From Streptomyces sp. WMMB303 (GTDB taxonomy: Bacteria > Actinomycetota > Actinomycetes > Streptomycetales > Streptomycetaceae): DNA of 64,000 nt. Location: NCBI RefSeq assembly GCF_029351045.1, contig NZ_JARKIN010000001.1, positions 2,858,001 through 2,922,000 on the forward strand, in the 5' to 3' direction. Below are positions 1 through 8,996 of the stretch, piece after piece. The notes below the pieces were generated by a model. The model saw only the letters and a program-made list of their open reading frames with translations, had not been told where the DNA came from and did no database searches. Numbering within the stretch: the stretch's first letter is position 1; each line of letters starts with the position of its first letter. Both the position numbers and the translations under genes were made by a program.

Positions 1-559
1 GATCGGGGGTGGTGAGGCCGGCCTCGACGGAGAACCCGTTGGTGGCGAGGAAGAGGACATCTGCCTTGATCTCGCCGTAGGTCCGCAGGGCCCACGCGTC
101 GACAGCGGCCCGGGTGCGGTGCCGCACCCTCCCGCCGACGATGTGGAGCTCGATCCCCGCGTGGTCGGCCAGGCGGGCCGCGGTGGGCAGGGCGTGGGTG
201 AGGACGGTCAGCGAGACGTCGGCGGGCATGTCCGAGGCGAGCCGGGCCGTGGTGCTGCCTGCGTCGAGTATCACGCTGCCGTTCCTGGGCAGGTGCGCGA
301 GGGCGGCCTGCGCGATGCGTCCCTTCTCCTCGGTGGCCGCCGACTCGCGAGCGGCCAGGTCGGGCTCGAAGTCGATGCGGCCTGCGGGGATGGCCCCGCC
401 GTGGACGCGTCGTACGAGTCCGGCACGGTCCAGGGCCTTGAGGTCACGGCGCACTGTCTCGGCGGTGACGTCGAACTCGGCGGCCAGGGACAGCACGTCC
501 ACCCGCCCCTGTTCTTCGGCGGTACGGAGGATGGCCTGCTGGCGCTCCGGTGCGTACAT
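1..559 (-). CDS. DeoR/GlpR-type transcriptional regulator (3' end cut by window edge)
   Basis: This is a DNA-binding repressor of the DeoR family, which usually senses a phosphorylated sugar. Starting from the ATG at 559, the first ~60 residues form the winged helix-turn-helix, with the family signature VTAETVRRDLKALDRAGL followed by a conserved VHGGA turn. The rest begins the DeoR sensor domain (ILDAGSTTARLA and LTHALPTAARLA segments, typical of the sugar-phosphate isomerase-like fold). About 186 of the usual ~250 residues are present; the C-terminus lies outside the window. The ligand cannot be told from what is visible, and the operon it controls would lie to the left. Confidence 0.9.
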   Translation of the reverse strand, partial: MYAPERQQAILRTAEEQGRVDVLSLAAEFDVTAETVRRDLKALDRAGLVRRVHGGAIPAGRIDFEPDLAARESAATEEKGRIAQAALAHLPRNGSVILDAGSTTARLASDMPADVSLTVLTHALPTAARLADHAGIELHIVGGRVRHRTRAAVDAWALRTYGEIKADVLFLATNGFSVEAGLTTPD

Positions 560-767
560 GTGGGTTCAGGTCCATTCCATGCCCGATCGTGTGACTTCTC
601 CGCGAGACTACGACCGGGAAACCAGAAAGTAAACACACTCGGGCATGCTCTCGGGCACGAACAGACCCAGGAATGGTGGAGGCGGCGGGAGGGCGGGGCG
701 GGGGCCGGGGGAGAGGAAAGGAGACAGACGCCAGAGGTGGGCAGAGGGGCCAAGGCCGGACAGCAAA

Positions 768-801
768 GAGCCCCGGTGCTCGGGGGAGGGCACCGGGGCT
801 C
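768..801 (-). terminator. Rho-independent terminator after hrdD
   Basis: A perfect 12-bp stem (GAGCCCCGGTGC pairing with GCACCGGGGCTC) with a 10-nt loop. On the minus strand it is followed by a short T-rich stretch. It lies 49 bp past the hrdD stop, so it probably ends the hrdD transcript. The remaining DNA between 560 and 849 shows no gene. Confidence 0.7.
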
Positions 802-849
802 GTCCTGGGGGGCGACGACGGAGGTGGGCCGGAGAGTCGGTCTGAGGGG

Positions 850-1866
850 CTACGCCGCCTCGTCGAAGCCCGTGTCATGGGCCATCTTCTTCAGTTCCAG
901 GAGGGCATGCTTCTCGATCTGGCGAATGCGCTCGCGCGTGAGGCCATGCTGCTTGCCGACCTCGGTCAGGGTGCGCTCGCGGCCGTCGACCATGCCGTAA
1001 CGGGCCTTGATGATGGAGGCCGTCCGGTCGTCGAGCCTGCCGATCAGGTCGTCCAGTTCCTCCCGGCGCAGCACGGTCAGTACGGACTGCTCGGGGGAGG
1101 CGGCCGAGGTGTCCTCCAGCAGGTCGCCGAACTGGGTCTCGCCCTCGTCGTCGACGGACATGTTCAGGCTGACGGGGTCGCGCGCCCAGTCGAGCACGTC
1201 GGTGACGCGCTCGGGCGTCGAGTTGAGTTCAGCGGCCACCTCCGCCGGCTCCGGGTCGCGGCCGTGTTCGCGGTTGAACTCGCGCTGGACCCGGCGGATG
1301 CGCCCCAGTTCCTCCACGAGGTGGACGGGGAGCCGAATCGTACGGGACTGGTCGGCGATGGAGCGGGTGATGGCCTGGCGGATCCACCATGTCGCGTAGG
1401 TGGAGAACTTGAAGCCCTTGGTGTAGTCGAACTTCTCCACCGCGCGCACGAGTCCGGCGTTGCCCTCCTGGATCAGGTCCAGCAGAGGCAGGCCACTGCG
1501 CGGGTAGCGGCGGGCCACAGCCACCACGAGGCGCAGGTTGGAACGGATGAAGACGTCCTTGGCCCGTTCGCCCTCGGCGACGATGGCCTCCAGGTCTTCA
1601 CGGCTCGAGGTGGCACTGGCCGAGTCGCTGGAGACCGGCTTCTCGAGTCCGTCCAGAATGCGCTGGGCGTAGACACCCGCCTCTATCGCGAGGGACAGAT
1701 CGACTTCCTTGGCGGCGTCCAGCAGCGGGGTGCGAGCGATCTCGTCGAGATACATGCCGACCAGGTCGCGGTCCGCGACTTCGCTGCCAGCGGTGCGAAC
1801 ACTGCTTGCCGTGTCGGAGACACCGGTCGTGTTCTCCTGACGACGGGCGACGGCACGGGTTGCCAT
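850..1866 (-). CDS. hrdD: RNA polymerase principal-type sigma factor, HrdD-like
   Basis: A group 2 sigma-70 factor that directs RNA polymerase core to promoters. The 338-residue product starts at the ATG at 1866, preceded by AAGGGAG; an in-frame ATG 20 codons upstream has no such site. Visible regions are 1.2 (DLVGMYLDEIARTPLL, ~33-50), 2 (SNLRLVVAVARRYPRSGLPL and FKFSTYATWWIRQAITRS, ~110-170), 3, and the region 4.2 helix-turn-helix near the end (GLTRERIRQIEKHALLELKK). It lacks the long N-terminal extension of the essential HrdB. The N-terminus MATRAVARR and the C-terminal KKMAHDTGFD match my memory of Streptomyces HrdD; HrdA is the main alternative. Confidence 0.92.
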   Translation of the reverse strand: MATRAVARRQENTTGVSDTASSVRTAGSEVADRDLVGMYLDEIARTPLLDAAKEVDLSLAIEAGVYAQRILDGLEKPVSSDSASATSSREDLEAIVAEGERAKDVFIRSNLRLVVAVARRYPRSGLPLLDLIQEGNAGLVRAVEKFDYTKGFKFSTYATWWIRQAITRSIADQSRTIRLPVHLVEELGRIRRVQREFNREHGRDPEPAEVAAELNSTPERVTDVLDWARDPVSLNMSVDDEGETQFGDLLEDTSAASPEQSVLTVLRREELDDLIGRLDDRTASIIKARYGMVDGRERTLTEVGKQHGLTRERIRQIEKHALLELKKMAHDTGFDEAA

Positions 1867-2352
1867 GCGTGCTCCCTTGCGAGTGATCTGAAACTTTGGC
1901 CTGGTGGCTGACTTCGGACACTTCACGGGTGCCCGCCTTGCGTAGATGTCAACGGCTGGAATCCGGACTAAATTCCCAACCTGCGCAACATTTTTCGGAT
2001 CATGCAGTAAACTGCGCCGCTACCCGTGCGGACAGCACGGTGACTGAGCGCACTCAGGCGCTGGTCGGAGCGGTATGGAGCTGCTCCTGACGGTCTCCCG
2101 AACCCGTTCCGCGGCTACCTGAAGGGCGTCGTCGTCGACGCCCTTCACCCGTGTAGACGGCTGATGTTCCGTGTTGGTTGCGTGCCCCTGCCCGCTGCCA
2201 CCCACGGCACACCTGCGGCATCCGGGCGACGGCCTCCGCGGGTCCGCCCCGGACGGCAGCCGGCGATACGAGCGGTCGCTCAGGGGCTCTGCCGCCCGGG
2301 GCAGCCCGGACAGCCGCCGGGCCCCCGGGGAGGAGCGGCCGGAACACGAGAG
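1867..2352. other. Intergenic region upstream of hrdD
   Basis: About 490 bp between the hrdD start and the terminator of the MFS gene. The part next to hrdD is clearly lower in GC (around 1960-2010) than the surroundings, as expected for its promoter, but I cannot assign -35/-10 boxes with confidence. No convincing gene is seen; open frames here are GC-rich shadows. Confidence 0.5.
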
Positions 2353-2386
2353 CGGCCCCCGTGTCCCATCGGAGACACGGGGGCCG
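2353..2386 (-). terminator. Terminator after the MFS efflux gene
   Basis: A perfect 13-bp hairpin stem (CGGCCCCCGTGTC with GACACGGGGGCCG) and an 8-nt loop, 43 bp beyond the stop of the MFS gene on the minus strand. There is no strong T-run, as is common for Streptomyces terminators. Confidence 0.65.
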
Positions 2387-2429
2387 TGGTAGCCCAGTGG
2401 CCGGCACCGTGACCGGCGGGGGGCTTTCG

Positions 2430-3986
2430 TCAGTGCATGGCCGCCAGCACCGGCTCCGGCTCGTCGCCCGGACGGTCACTGCCTGCCTCGCCGTCGAGCG
2501 TCTTTCCGGGGGCCGGGTTGCCTCCGCCCCGCGCGTTCACGAAGACCGTGACGATCGTGGCGGAGACGAGAAGGATGCCCACCGCCCACCAGATCGCCGA
2601 GGTGTAGCCGTGCACCATGGCCTCCAGCTTGAGCATCTGCTGGGCGGGCTTGGTGGTGGCCTCGGCGACGTGCGCGGTGACGTACGAGGTGGTGGCGCTC
2701 GCCGCGATGGTGTTCAGCAGCGCCGTACCGATGGCGCCGCCCACCTGCTGCGAGGTGTTGACCATCGCGGAGGCGACACCGGCGTCGCTCGGCCGTACAC
2801 CGTGCGTGGCCAGCGACATCGCGGGCATGAACGCCGTACCGAGACCGAGGCCCAGCAGCACCTCGGCCGGGAGGATCAGTGCCGGGTAGGAGCTGTCGAC
2901 CTCCAGCTGGGTCAGCAGGAGCATGCCCACCGCCGCGGTCAGGAAGCCCGGTGCCATCAGCAGGCGGGCCGGTACGCGGGTCATCAGCCGCGCCCCGATC
3001 TGGGTGGAGCCGGTGATCATGCCGGCCACCATCGGCAGGAAGGCCACACCGGTGCGCACCGGGGAGTAGTCCTTGACCACCTGCAGGTAGTACGTCAGGA
3101 ACAGGAAGAGGCCGAACATGGCGATGACCGCCAGGCCGAGCGACAGGTAGACCCCGCCACGGTTGCGGTCGGTGACCACGCGCAGCGGCAGCAGCGGCGC
3201 CCGGAGCCGCGACTCGACCAGCGCGAACGCGGCCAGCAGCACGACGGCGGCGATGAACATGCCGATGGTGCCGCCCTCGCTCCAGCCGTCCGTCTCCGCA
3301 CGGGTGAATCCGTACACGAGCGAGACGAGGCCGAGCGTGGAGAGGACCACGCCGGGGATGTCGAGTGCGGACCGGTTCCGGGTCCCGGACGGCTCATGGA
3401 TGACGCTGATCGCGCCGAGGGCGGCGATGGCCGCGAACGGGACGTTGACGTAGAAGGTCCAGCGCCAGTCCAGGTACTCGGTCAGTACACCGCCGAGGAT
3501 CAGCCCGATCGCGCCGCCGCCACCGGCGATGGCGCCGTAGATGCCGAACGCCTTGGCGCGCTCCTTGCCGTCGGTGAACATCACCGCCAGCAGAGACAGC
3601 GCAGCCGGTGCCAGCAGTGCGCCGAACGCGCCCTGCAGAGCACGCGCCGACAGCATCATGGCCTCTCCGGTCGCGGCTCCGCCGAGGGCGGACGCGAGCG
3701 CGAAGCCGATGAGTCCGGTCACGAAGGCGCGTTTGCGGCCCCACATGTCGGCGATTCGGCCGCCGAAGAGCAGCAGTCCGCCGAAGGCGAGGGCGTAGGC
3801 GGTGATGACCCACTGCCGGTTCGCGTCGGATATGCCCAGGTCGACCTGGGCGGAGGGAAGCGCGATGTTCACGATGGTCGCGTCGAGGACGACCATGAGC
3901 TGCGCGATGGCGATGAAGGCCAGCGCCTTCCATCGCCGGGGGTCGAGCCCGGCCTGCGCATCGGCCGGAGATGGCGTTTGTGGCAT
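2430..3986 (-). CDS. MFS drug efflux transporter, DHA2 (EmrB/QacA) family
   Basis: A proton-coupled multidrug exporter of the inner membrane. The 518-residue length and about 14 hydrophobic segments fit the DHA2 family. The N-terminal half has the antiporter motif C region and the typical ATIVNIALPSAQ segment in the first membrane helix, followed by a motif A-like GGRIADMWGRKR loop. The start at 3986 is preceded by GAGGTAGG. It lies downstream of a TetR gene on the same strand (237-bp gap), the usual arrangement of a drug pump with its repressor. The substrate is unknown. Confidence 0.92.
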   Translation of the reverse strand: MPQTPSPADAQAGLDPRRWKALAFIAIAQLMVVLDATIVNIALPSAQVDLGISDANRQWVITAYALAFGGLLLFGGRIADMWGRKRAFVTGLIGFALASALGGAATGEAMMLSARALQGAFGALLAPAALSLLAVMFTDGKERAKAFGIYGAIAGGGGAIGLILGGVLTEYLDWRWTFYVNVPFAAIAALGAISVIHEPSGTRNRSALDIPGVVLSTLGLVSLVYGFTRAETDGWSEGGTIGMFIAAVVLLAAFALVESRLRAPLLPLRVVTDRNRGGVYLSLGLAVIAMFGLFLFLTYYLQVVKDYSPVRTGVAFLPMVAGMITGSTQIGARLMTRVPARLLMAPGFLTAAVGMLLLTQLEVDSSYPALILPAEVLLGLGLGTAFMPAMSLATHGVRPSDAGVASAMVNTSQQVGGAIGTALLNTIAASATTSYVTAHVAEATTKPAQQMLKLEAMVHGYTSAIWWAVGILLVSATIVTVFVNARGGGNPAPGKTLDGEAGSDRPGDEPEPVLAAMH

Positions 3987-4222
3987 GGATGTGCCTACCT
4001 CACGGTGCGGAGTACGAAAAATGGGACGTCGGGGAGAGGCTGCTGAACTGAGCTCTCAGCTGGGCTCTCGTCTGGTGCGGGAGATGCGCCGCGGGGAGGT
4101 ACGAGCCCCCCGCGCTCGTACCTCCCCAGGTGTCGGGAGTACGGGGAGTGCTGGAGGTGTGGACTCGCCAGAGGAGGAAGAGTGAGCGGTGCGGCAACCG
4201 CTCGGCGCTGCGGCTACGGAGT

Positions 4223-4888
4223 TCAGTGGTCCTGTCGCAGTTCCTCCAGAGTCGCGGCGTGGCCGGGTAGTCGGGACTTGGCGGGGGCGCGCAGCCCGTC
4301 GAGGAAGAGCTGCACATGGCGTTCGACGAAGCGTTCGATGCGCTGGCAGCCGACGCCCGGCAGCGGCCGGGAGAGCTGGCTGAGCGCGACCATCACGTCG
4401 CCGACGTCGATGTCGGTGCGCACCTCGCCCGCCTGCTGGGCCCGCCGGATGAGCTCCTGGGTCAGTTGTTCGACCCGGGTGCGAGCAGCCAGTGACTGCG
4501 GCTCCGTGGGGTCGAAGCGGCCCGAGAGCATGGGGCAGAGCGCACCGATGCGCTCTTCCACCGCGGCGAAGACGAAGCGACGCAGCGCCTCGAAGGAATC
4601 CTCCTCCTCGGCGAGCGCCTTTTCCGCCCGTACCGCGATCCGCTCGGTCACGGCATGCATGACGCCGTGCACGAGCGAGTCCCGGTCGGGGAAGTGCCGG
4701 TAGAGGGTCGCATTTCCGACCCCGGCAGTGCGAGCGATTTCATCGAGGGAGGCGTCCGCCCCGTGGACGACGAATGCCTCACGGGCCGCGGTGAGGATGC
4801 GCTCGCGGTTGCGCGCCGCGTCGGCTCGGCCCTTGGGAGCCGCGCAGGCGACAGTGACGTGCTCGGTGGCATCGGTGGCGCTGCCCAT
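4223..4888 (-). CDS. TetR/AcrR family transcriptional repressor
   Basis: A 221-residue ligand-responsive repressor. The N-terminal TetR helix-turn-helix spans ~20-70 (RERILTAAREAFVVHGADAS, then ARTAGVGNATLYRHFPDRDS). The C-terminal half is the variable ligand/dimer domain. GGAG lies 8 bp before the ATG at 4888. It is transcribed in the same direction as the downstream MFS pump and probably controls it and itself. The palindromes at 5091-5145, upstream of this gene, are candidate operators. Confidence 0.9.
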   Translation of the reverse strand: MGSATDATEHVTVACAAPKGRADAARNRERILTAAREAFVVHGADASLDEIARTAGVGNATLYRHFPDRDSLVHGVMHAVTERIAVRAEKALAEEEDSFEALRRFVFAAVEERIGALCPMLSGRFDPTEPQSLAARTRVEQLTQELIRRAQQAGEVRTDIDVGDVMVALSQLSRPLPGVGCQRIERFVERHVQLFLDGLRAPAKSRLPGHAATLEELRQDH

Positions 4889-5090
4889 CTGTGACTCCTT
4901 CGCTCCCTCGGGGGCTGCTACGTCTGGTCTCGGTTGCTACTGGACATGGGATCGCGTGCGGTTGTGGATTTCGGTCGGCGTGTTGCCGCCGATGAGTGTG
5001 ACGTGCGGGCGTGGTGCTGTGCGTCGTACCAGGGTCGGCATGACAGCAGTGCTTTGGTGGCACTGGAGATGGTGCTGCGGTCCTCCATCC

Positions 5091-5145
5091 GGGGACCTGG
5101 TCCCCGTTTTGCGGAGACGGCTATGTAAACGGGGACGCGCTCCCC
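5091..5145. promoter_or_regulatory. Pair of GGGGA-TCCCC palindromes (candidate TetR operators)
   Basis: Two similar inverted repeats, GGGGACCTGGTCCCC (5091-5105) and GGGGACGCGCTCCCC (5131-5145), have centres exactly 40 bp apart, about four helical turns. They lie in the 534-bp region between the divergent TetR gene and wrbA (4889-5422), where I see no gene. Spacing and symmetry suggest cooperative binding of a dimeric regulator, most simply the adjacent TetR protein. This is inference from sequence only. Confidence 0.5.
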
Positions 5146-5422
5146 GGTTATTTCCCTGACTCCTGTGACTCACCTCACTCATGCAACAACCACCACAGCC
5201 ACCCCGCCCAACCGGGTACCCGGCACCGACTCGACTCCGGACCAGCCCAGTCCGAGCCCGACCCCGGTCCCGAACCACGGCAGCACCGGAGGACGAAGCC
5301 GCACGGCAGAACGGACAGCACAAAGGACGCAGTGAGACAAAGAGCCGCACAAGCGAAGTAACGGAACCGGTTCCCGCACAAGAGGCGCCGGAGAAGACGC
5401 CCTCACGAAAGAACGGAGCGCC

Positions 5423-6049
5423 ATGTCCAAGTCCACCCCGGTCAAGGTCGCGGTCATCTACTACTCCGCGACCGGCACCATCGCCTCCCTCGCCAAGGAG
5501 ATCGCCGGCGCGGCGCAGTCGGCGGGCGCGGAGGTCCGGCTGCGCCGCGTCCAGGAACTGGCGCCGCAGTCGGCCATCGACTCGAACCCCGCCTGGGCCG
5601 CCAACGCCCGCGACACCGCGGACATCCCCGAGGCCACCCCGGACGACATCGACTGGGCGGACGCGGCGATCCTCGGCACCCCCACCCGCTACGGGAACGT
5701 CACCTCGCAACTCAAGCAGTACCTCGACACCCTGGGCCCGCTGTGGGCCGAGGGACGGCTGGCCGACAAGGTCTACAGCGGCTTCACCTCGTCCTCGACC
5801 CTGCACGGCGGGCAGGAGAGCACGCTGCTCGCCCTCTACAACTCGGCCCACCACTTCGGCGGCATCATCGTCCCGCCGGGCTACACCGACCCCTCGAAGT
5901 TCGAGGACGGCAACCCTTACGGCACCTCGCACGTCGACGCGCAGGGCCAGAAGCCGGTCGACGGCACCGCACTGAAGGCGGCCCGCGTGCAGGCCGAGCG
6001 CGTGGTCCGGACCACGCGGGCGCTCAAGGCGGGGCTCGCGGAGGAGTAG
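5423..6049 (+). CDS. wrbA: WrbA-family flavodoxin-like NAD(P)H:quinone oxidoreductase
   Basis: A 208-residue FMN protein that reduces quinones by two electrons, limiting redox cycling in the cytoplasm. The flavodoxin phosphate loop is visible near the start (YYSATGTIASLAKEIA), then GTPTRYGNVTSQLKQYLD (~75-92), a WrbA feature, and FTSSSTLHGGQESTLL (~115-130). Length matches the family (~200). The ATG at 5423 follows GGAGCG. It is divergent from the TetR gene, so the efflux repressor might also control it. Confidence 0.92.
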   Translation: MSKSTPVKVAVIYYSATGTIASLAKEIAGAAQSAGAEVRLRRVQELAPQSAIDSNPAWAANARDTADIPEATPDDIDWADAAILGTPTRYGNVTSQLKQYLDTLGPLWAEGRLADKVYSGFTSSSTLHGGQESTLLALYNSAHHFGGIIVPPGYTDPSKFEDGNPYGTSHVDAQGQKPVDGTALKAARVQAERVVRTTRALKAGLAEE

Positions 6050-6220
6050 GCCGGGCGCCGGACGACCGACCGGGCCGGATGCCACTGGACTGGACCCAAG
6101 AAGTCCCGCGCGGCGTCTGGCCCGGGACGCCGCCGCGCTGGGACGATGCTGCTGCATCCAGCGGTGACCTGCACATGACCACGTGCTCCACCCACACATG
6201 CACAGGTGAGGAGCGTTCCG

Positions 6221-8092
6221 ATGCAACAGCCCACCTCTCGCAGACACCTCCTCGCCACCGCGGCCGGCACCGCCGCCGCGCTCGGCGCCACGACGTCGCC
6301 GGCTTCGGCCGCGGCGCGCGCAGCCGGCAGCGGAGAGCTCGCCGGCACCATGTCCGGCGCTCGGCCCGGCCGGTCGGCCCATGCCTCCTCGGCCGCCGTC
6401 CGCGCTCGCGCGGCGGCTCTGCTGCGCCGGATGAGCCTCGACGAGAAGATCGGCCAGCTCTTCGTCATCGAGGTCTACGGCGCGACCGCGGAAACGGAAC
6501 ACGACGGGAACCGCGAGCTGTACGGCGTGCCGACGCCCGCGGAAGTGGTCCGGAAGTACCGCCCCGGGGGCGTCATCTACTTCGACGCGCGCCGCGGGCC
6601 CGACAACGTCCAGGAACCGCGTCAGATCGCCCGCCTCTCCAACGGACTCCAGAGCGCCGCCAGGCGGGCCGGTGCACGCGTACCGCTGCTCATCTCCATC
6701 GACCAGGAGGGCGGCAGCGTCGTCTACCGGATGCTGGAGCCCGCCACCCAGCTCCCCGGCAACATGGCGCTGGCCGCTACCCGCTCCACCCGCGCCGTCC
6801 AGGACAGCGCCGACATCATCGGCACCGAACTGGCCGCCGTCGGCATCAACCAGAACTACGCACCGGTCGCCGACGTCAACATCAACCCCGCGAACCCCGT
6901 GATCGGCGTCCGCTCGTTCGGTTCGGACACCGCACTGTGCGCGGACTTCGTGGCCACGGCCGTACGCGGCTACCACCGAGGCGGCGTCGCCAGTGCGGCG
7001 AAACACTTCCCCGGACACGGCGACACGGATGTCGACAGTCACACCGGGCTGCCGGAGATCAAGCACACCCGGTCCGAACTGGACCGGATCGACCTGCCGC
7101 CGTTCCGCGCCGCCATCCGGCGCGGCGTCGACACGATCATGACAGCCCATATCGTCGTCCCGTCCCTGGATCCCTCCAGAGCGCCCGCGACGATGTCGCA
7201 CCGGATCGTGACCGGGCTGCTCCGGGAGGAACTCGGCTTCACCGGCCTGATCGCGACGGACGCCCTGGACATGCGCGGCGCCACCGCGGACTTCCCGCCC
7301 GATGTCGCACCCGTGCGCGCCCTCCGGGCGGGCTGCGATCAGCTCGTGCTGGCCCCGAAGCTGGACACCGCGTTCGGAGCCGTACGAGAGGCCGTGCGCT
7401 CCGGCGCCGTCCCCCAGGAGCGACTGGACGACTCGGTACAGCGGATCCTCGAGCACAAACTGCGGCGCAAGCTGTTCCCCGCGCCGTACGTGAACGAACG
7501 GCGCGCGGCCCGCACCGTCGGCAGCCGGCGGCACCGCTCCCGGGCCCGGCAGATCACCGAGCGGACGATCACGCTGGTACGGAACGAGAACGGCGCTCTC
7601 CCTCTCCCCCGCACCCTCGGCACCATCCTCGTCACCGGGTGGGGCACCGCACCCCTCGCCGCCCTCGCCCAGGCCCTCGACGCCCAGCGCGGCCGCCGGA
7701 CGACCACCATCGAGACCGGCACCCGACCGGACACCGCCAAGATCGCGGAGGTGACCGAGGCGGCCCGTACGCACGACGCCACGGTCGTCCTCGCCAACGC
7801 CGCCGCGGCAGGCAGCGAGGAAGGTGTCGCCCAGGCCCGACTGATCGACTCCCTCACCGCCACAGGCCGCCGCGTGATCGTGGCGGGCGTCCGCCTCCCG
7901 TACGACCTCCGCCGCTTTCCCGACGTCCCCGCCTACCTGGCCACCTACAGCTACGGCACCCCCTCCATGACCGCCCTCGCCCGCACCCTCTCCGGCGAAG
8001 TGGCCCCCCGCGGCACGCTCCCCGTCCCCATCCCGGCCCTCGACGACCCGAACCGTGACCTGTATCCCTTCGGCCACGGCCTGCACTACTGA
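6221..8092 (+). CDS. Secreted glycoside hydrolase family 3 protein (NagZ-like beta-N-acetylhexosaminidase)
   Basis: A 623-residue secreted hydrolase expected to remove terminal beta-linked sugars, probably N-acetylglucosamine. The ATG at 6221 follows GGTGAGGAGC; an in-frame GTG at 6206 overlaps that ribosome site and is less likely. Residues 1-~30 form a Tat signal (SRRHLLATAAGTAAALG). The catalytic TIM barrel shows IDQEGGSV and the NagZ loop KHFPGHGDTDVDSHTGLP, which carries the His/Asp acid-base pair. The probable nucleophile Asp is in IATDALDMRG. A C-terminal alpha/beta domain follows. It seems to be a single gene. Confidence 0.92.
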   Translation: MQQPTSRRHLLATAAGTAAALGATTSPASAAARAAGSGELAGTMSGARPGRSAHASSAAVRARAAALLRRMSLDEKIGQLFVIEVYGATAETEHDGNRELYGVPTPAEVVRKYRPGGVIYFDARRGPDNVQEPRQIARLSNGLQSAARRAGARVPLLISIDQEGGSVVYRMLEPATQLPGNMALAATRSTRAVQDSADIIGTELAAVGINQNYAPVADVNINPANPVIGVRSFGSDTALCADFVATAVRGYHRGGVASAAKHFPGHGDTDVDSHTGLPEIKHTRSELDRIDLPPFRAAIRRGVDTIMTAHIVVPSLDPSRAPATMSHRIVTGLLREELGFTGLIATDALDMRGATADFPPDVAPVRALRAGCDQLVLAPKLDTAFGAVREAVRSGAVPQERLDDSVQRILEHKLRRKLFPAPYVNERRAARTVGSRRHRSRARQITERTITLVRNENGALPLPRTLGTILVTGWGTAPLAALAQALDAQRGRRTTTIETGTRPDTAKIAEVTEAARTHDATVVLANAAAAGSEEGVAQARLIDSLTATGRRVIVAGVRLPYDLRRFPDVPAYLATYSYGTPSMTALARTLSGEVAPRGTLPVPIPALDDPNRDLYPFGHGLHY

Positions 8093-8149
8093 CAGCACCA
8101 CCACAGACACAACGACGTTGCCGACGCCGCTCCCCCATCCGCTAGGCTA

Positions 8150-8178
8150 GGCGCGCGGATCTCCCGGATCCGCGCGCC
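8150..8178 (+). other. Hairpin in the tRNA-Arg leader
   Basis: A perfect 12-bp stem (GGCGCGCGGATC with GATCCGCGCGCC) and 5-nt loop end at the first three bases of the mature tRNA. TAGGCT just upstream (8143-8148) could be the tRNA promoter -10 box. The hairpin may help 5' processing, or may compete with acceptor-stem folding. Confidence 0.5.
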
Positions 8179-8248
8179 TCCGTAGCTCAGGGGATAGAGC
8201 ACCGCTCTCCTAAAGCGGGTGTCGCAGGTTCGAATCCTGCCGGGGGCA
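8176..8248 (+). tRNA. tRNA-Arg (anticodon CCT)
   Basis: A 73-nt cloverleaf read directly. The acceptor stem GCCTCCG pairs with CGGGGGC, with discriminator A. The D stem is GCTC/GAGC. The anticodon stem CCGCT/AGCGG encloses loop CTCCTAA, giving anticodon CCT (reads AGG). The T stem GCAGG/CCTGC has loop TTCGAAT. No CCA is encoded. Its 3' half is the core of a 43-bp direct repeat, which marks this tRNA as an integration site. Confidence 0.95.
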
Positions 8249-8249
8249 C
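8207..8249 (+). repeat. 43-bp direct repeat, copy 1 (attL-like, inside tRNA-Arg)
   Basis: This segment, from the anticodon loop to one base past the tRNA 3' end, is repeated without mismatch at 11213-11255. A perfect copy of a tRNA 3' half a few kb away is the classic mark of tyrosine-integrase insertion: the intact tRNA is at one end and the displaced fragment at the other. The insert bounded by the two copies is about 3.0 kb and holds no integrase. Confidence 0.9.
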
Positions 8250-8266
8250 AGCGAAGCAGCAGGTCA

Positions 8267-8300
8267 GAGGCCCTGTCGCCCGAGAGGGCGGCAGGGCCTC
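8267..8300 (+). terminator. Terminator downstream of tRNA-Arg
   Basis: A 15-bp stem (GAGGCCCTGTCGCCC with GGGCGGCAGGGCCTC, one G-T pair) and 4-nt loop, 18 bp past the tRNA end. It probably terminates the tRNA transcript. If the 43-bp repeat is the crossover core, this hairpin belongs to the inserted element. Confidence 0.65.
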
Positions 8301-8361
8301 CGGCTTGCCGTACACATGTGGCACACCCCGACTGTGCCCTCCCTCTTGGGAGCCGTGCCCG

Positions 8362-8996
8362 ATGCCCAAGAAGGACGAGTTGTCCGAGCGCCGGTACCGC
8401 ACTCTCGTTGGTCGCCTTGAGGGCCTGATGGGAGCCGGGCTGAGCCCGAGTACGAGGGCTACTACGGACAACTGATCCTCAGCGGGGATGACCGCGCGGA
8501 GCTGGGCGAGCTGGATGACATTCGACGCGTGGCACGCGAGGCCGGCCGACGCCTCCGGGGAGGGGAGCCGACCACGAAGGTTGTAGGCGACCGGCTCTTC
8601 GTGGTCGACGAACGGGACGTCCCCGAGAAGATCTACGAGCGGGCAAGCCGAGACACCGCCGACCGCATGGACGAGCGCCGCCAGCCAGTGCCCGGGCCCG
8701 TCGACGAGGGCAGGTCAAGATGTCACCCGATCGTGCATCAGACCCATGGGCGGCTGCTCGTCCATGTTGCCCAGCGTGGCACCGCCAGAGAAGCCGACAC
8801 CACCCCTCTTGCAAGTCGAAGCATGCGATCCCGGCTTCCCTGGCATGCTGGACAACGCTGCCGGTGCAGCCCGGCTCACGCCCACCTGACGGGCAGAACC
8901 GGCCCTGTCGGCAAGTTCTCACACACAGATCACGCCGCCACCTTGATCATTAACGATGGCTTGCCACTCCAGCATGGGGCAGTCCGCCACCAGTAG
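8362..8996 (+). pseudogene. Frameshifted small hypothetical gene inside the tRNA-Arg insertion
   Basis: From the ATG at 8362 the frame reads MPKKDELSERRYRTLVGRLE and stops at 8475. A second frame takes over near 8430 (EYEGYYGQLILSGDDRAELG and later RLFVVDERDVPEKIYERA) with continuous protein-like sequence to about 8720. The two halves look like one charged ~115-residue protein split by a frameshift. The second frame stays open to 8996, but its tail overlaps the convergent gene and looks non-coding. I do not recognise the family. Confidence 0.5.

Noticed and set aside
2178-4046. Long plus-strand frame opposite the MFS transporter
   Set aside because: It is antisense to a well-supported membrane transporter; composition is His/Arg/Gly-rich with no family features.
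4937-8110. Very long minus-strand open frame (over 1000 codons) opposite wrbA and the glycosidase gene
   Set aside because: It is a GC-bias shadow of two clearly recognised plus-strand genes, has Gly/Arg/Val-rich composition and no domain pattern.
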